This document shows positions 63,889-64,000 of a stretch of DNA of 64,000 nt, one piece after another (the stretch's first letter is position 1; each line of letters starts with the position of its first letter). The DNA comes from Pelagibius sp048268885 (GTDB lineage: Bacteria > Pseudomonadota > Alphaproteobacteria > Kiloniellales > Kiloniellaceae): positions 1-64,000 of the forward strand of contig JBLWUP010000011.1 of assembly GCA_048268885.1 (NCBI GenBank), written 5' to 3'. The notes under the pieces were generated by a model, which did not search any database, had not been told where the DNA came from, and saw only the letters and a program-made list of their open reading frames with translations. A program made the translations under genes and the position numbers.

Positions 63889-64000
63889 TCACGAAGTCGG
63901 CGCGGATTCTTCGATGTCGACGCCGTAGAAGACATGACCGCCGAAGGGGTCGATCTTGAAGCCCTTCACTTCCTTGCGCACCGGCTTGAAGACGACGGAG
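63889..64000 (-). CDS. dppA: peptide ABC transporter substrate-binding protein (DppA-like), C-terminal end only
   Basis: The minus-strand frame from the window edge to TGA at 63891-63889 encodes 36 residues with FKPVRKEVKGFKIDPFGGHV followed by FYGVDIEESAPTS. This is typical of the end of SBP family 5 dipeptide-binding proteins, which deliver peptides to the DppBC permease. The rest lies outside the window. Confidence 0.8.
   Translation of the reverse strand, partial: SVVFKPVRKEVKGFKIDPFGGHVFYGVDIEESAPTS

Overview
The window is a high-GC, gene-dense chromosomal segment of an alphaproteobacterium, most likely a Rhodospirillales-type organism. The evidence is gene order: sdhCDAB, zapE-mdh-sucCDAB-lpdA and atpHAGDC (F1 genes without the Fo genes), plus the block nadD-rsfS-rlmH-gpmI-envC-like-ctpA-deacetylase-rppH. 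The genus cannot be fixed from the sequence alone. I see no rRNA or tRNA gene, no CRISPR array, no insertion sequence and no prophage.

Layout. 1-5290: end of an unknown gene, a LysR regulator, a DUF1062 protein, pyridoxal kinase pdxY, and a two-gene operon of a malyl-CoA lyase/thioesterase-like enzyme and mesaconyl-CoA hydratase (ethylmalonyl-CoA pathway). 5291-6826: a 1.5 kb protein-free stretch. It holds a palindromic repeat, about 0.95 kb packed with hairpins that reads as a large structured RNA on the minus strand, an AT-rich patch with DnaA-box-like sites, and the sdh promoter. 6827-10252: succinate dehydrogenase sdhCDAB. 10306-21896: accessory metabolism, including two tandem paralogous membrane proteins, a PaiB-like protein, a glycerophosphodiester phosphodiesterase, an SDR-DoxX fusion, DUF2269, DUF6494, a PhyH dioxygenase with an SAF-domain dehydrogenase, a GST, a DMT exporter, an SDR and zapE.

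22097-33430: the TCA block of malate dehydrogenase, succinyl-CoA synthetase and the 2-oxoglutarate dehydrogenase complex (E1, E2, E3). Unusual points are a lysine-rich tail on Mdh, two lipoyl domains in E2, a small unknown gene overlapping sucB, and a PLP lyase on the opposite strand between sucB and lpdA. 33456-45149: DUF3008, an AraC/LysE pair, a HAD phosphatase, MFS, CreD, a GNAT, an overlapping run fsa-DUF484-xerC, and priA. 45478-50462: F1 ATP synthase. 50766-59784: a ferritin-like protein preceded by a 15-bp tandem repeat, then the rppH-to-nadD envelope/RNA/NAD block on the minus strand. 59870-64000: an oligopeptide/dipeptide ABC operon dppABCDF on the minus strand; dppA runs off the window and is separated from dppB by a strong hairpin.

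Together the core genes cover a continuous route: the ethylmalonyl-CoA enzymes produce C4/C2 acyl-CoA units for the TCA cycle, the cycle enzymes 2-oxoglutarate dehydrogenase to malate dehydrogenase are almost all here, and electrons and protons feed complex II and the F1 ATP synthase. The best candidate for something undescribed is the minus-strand structured RNA at about 5443-6391.
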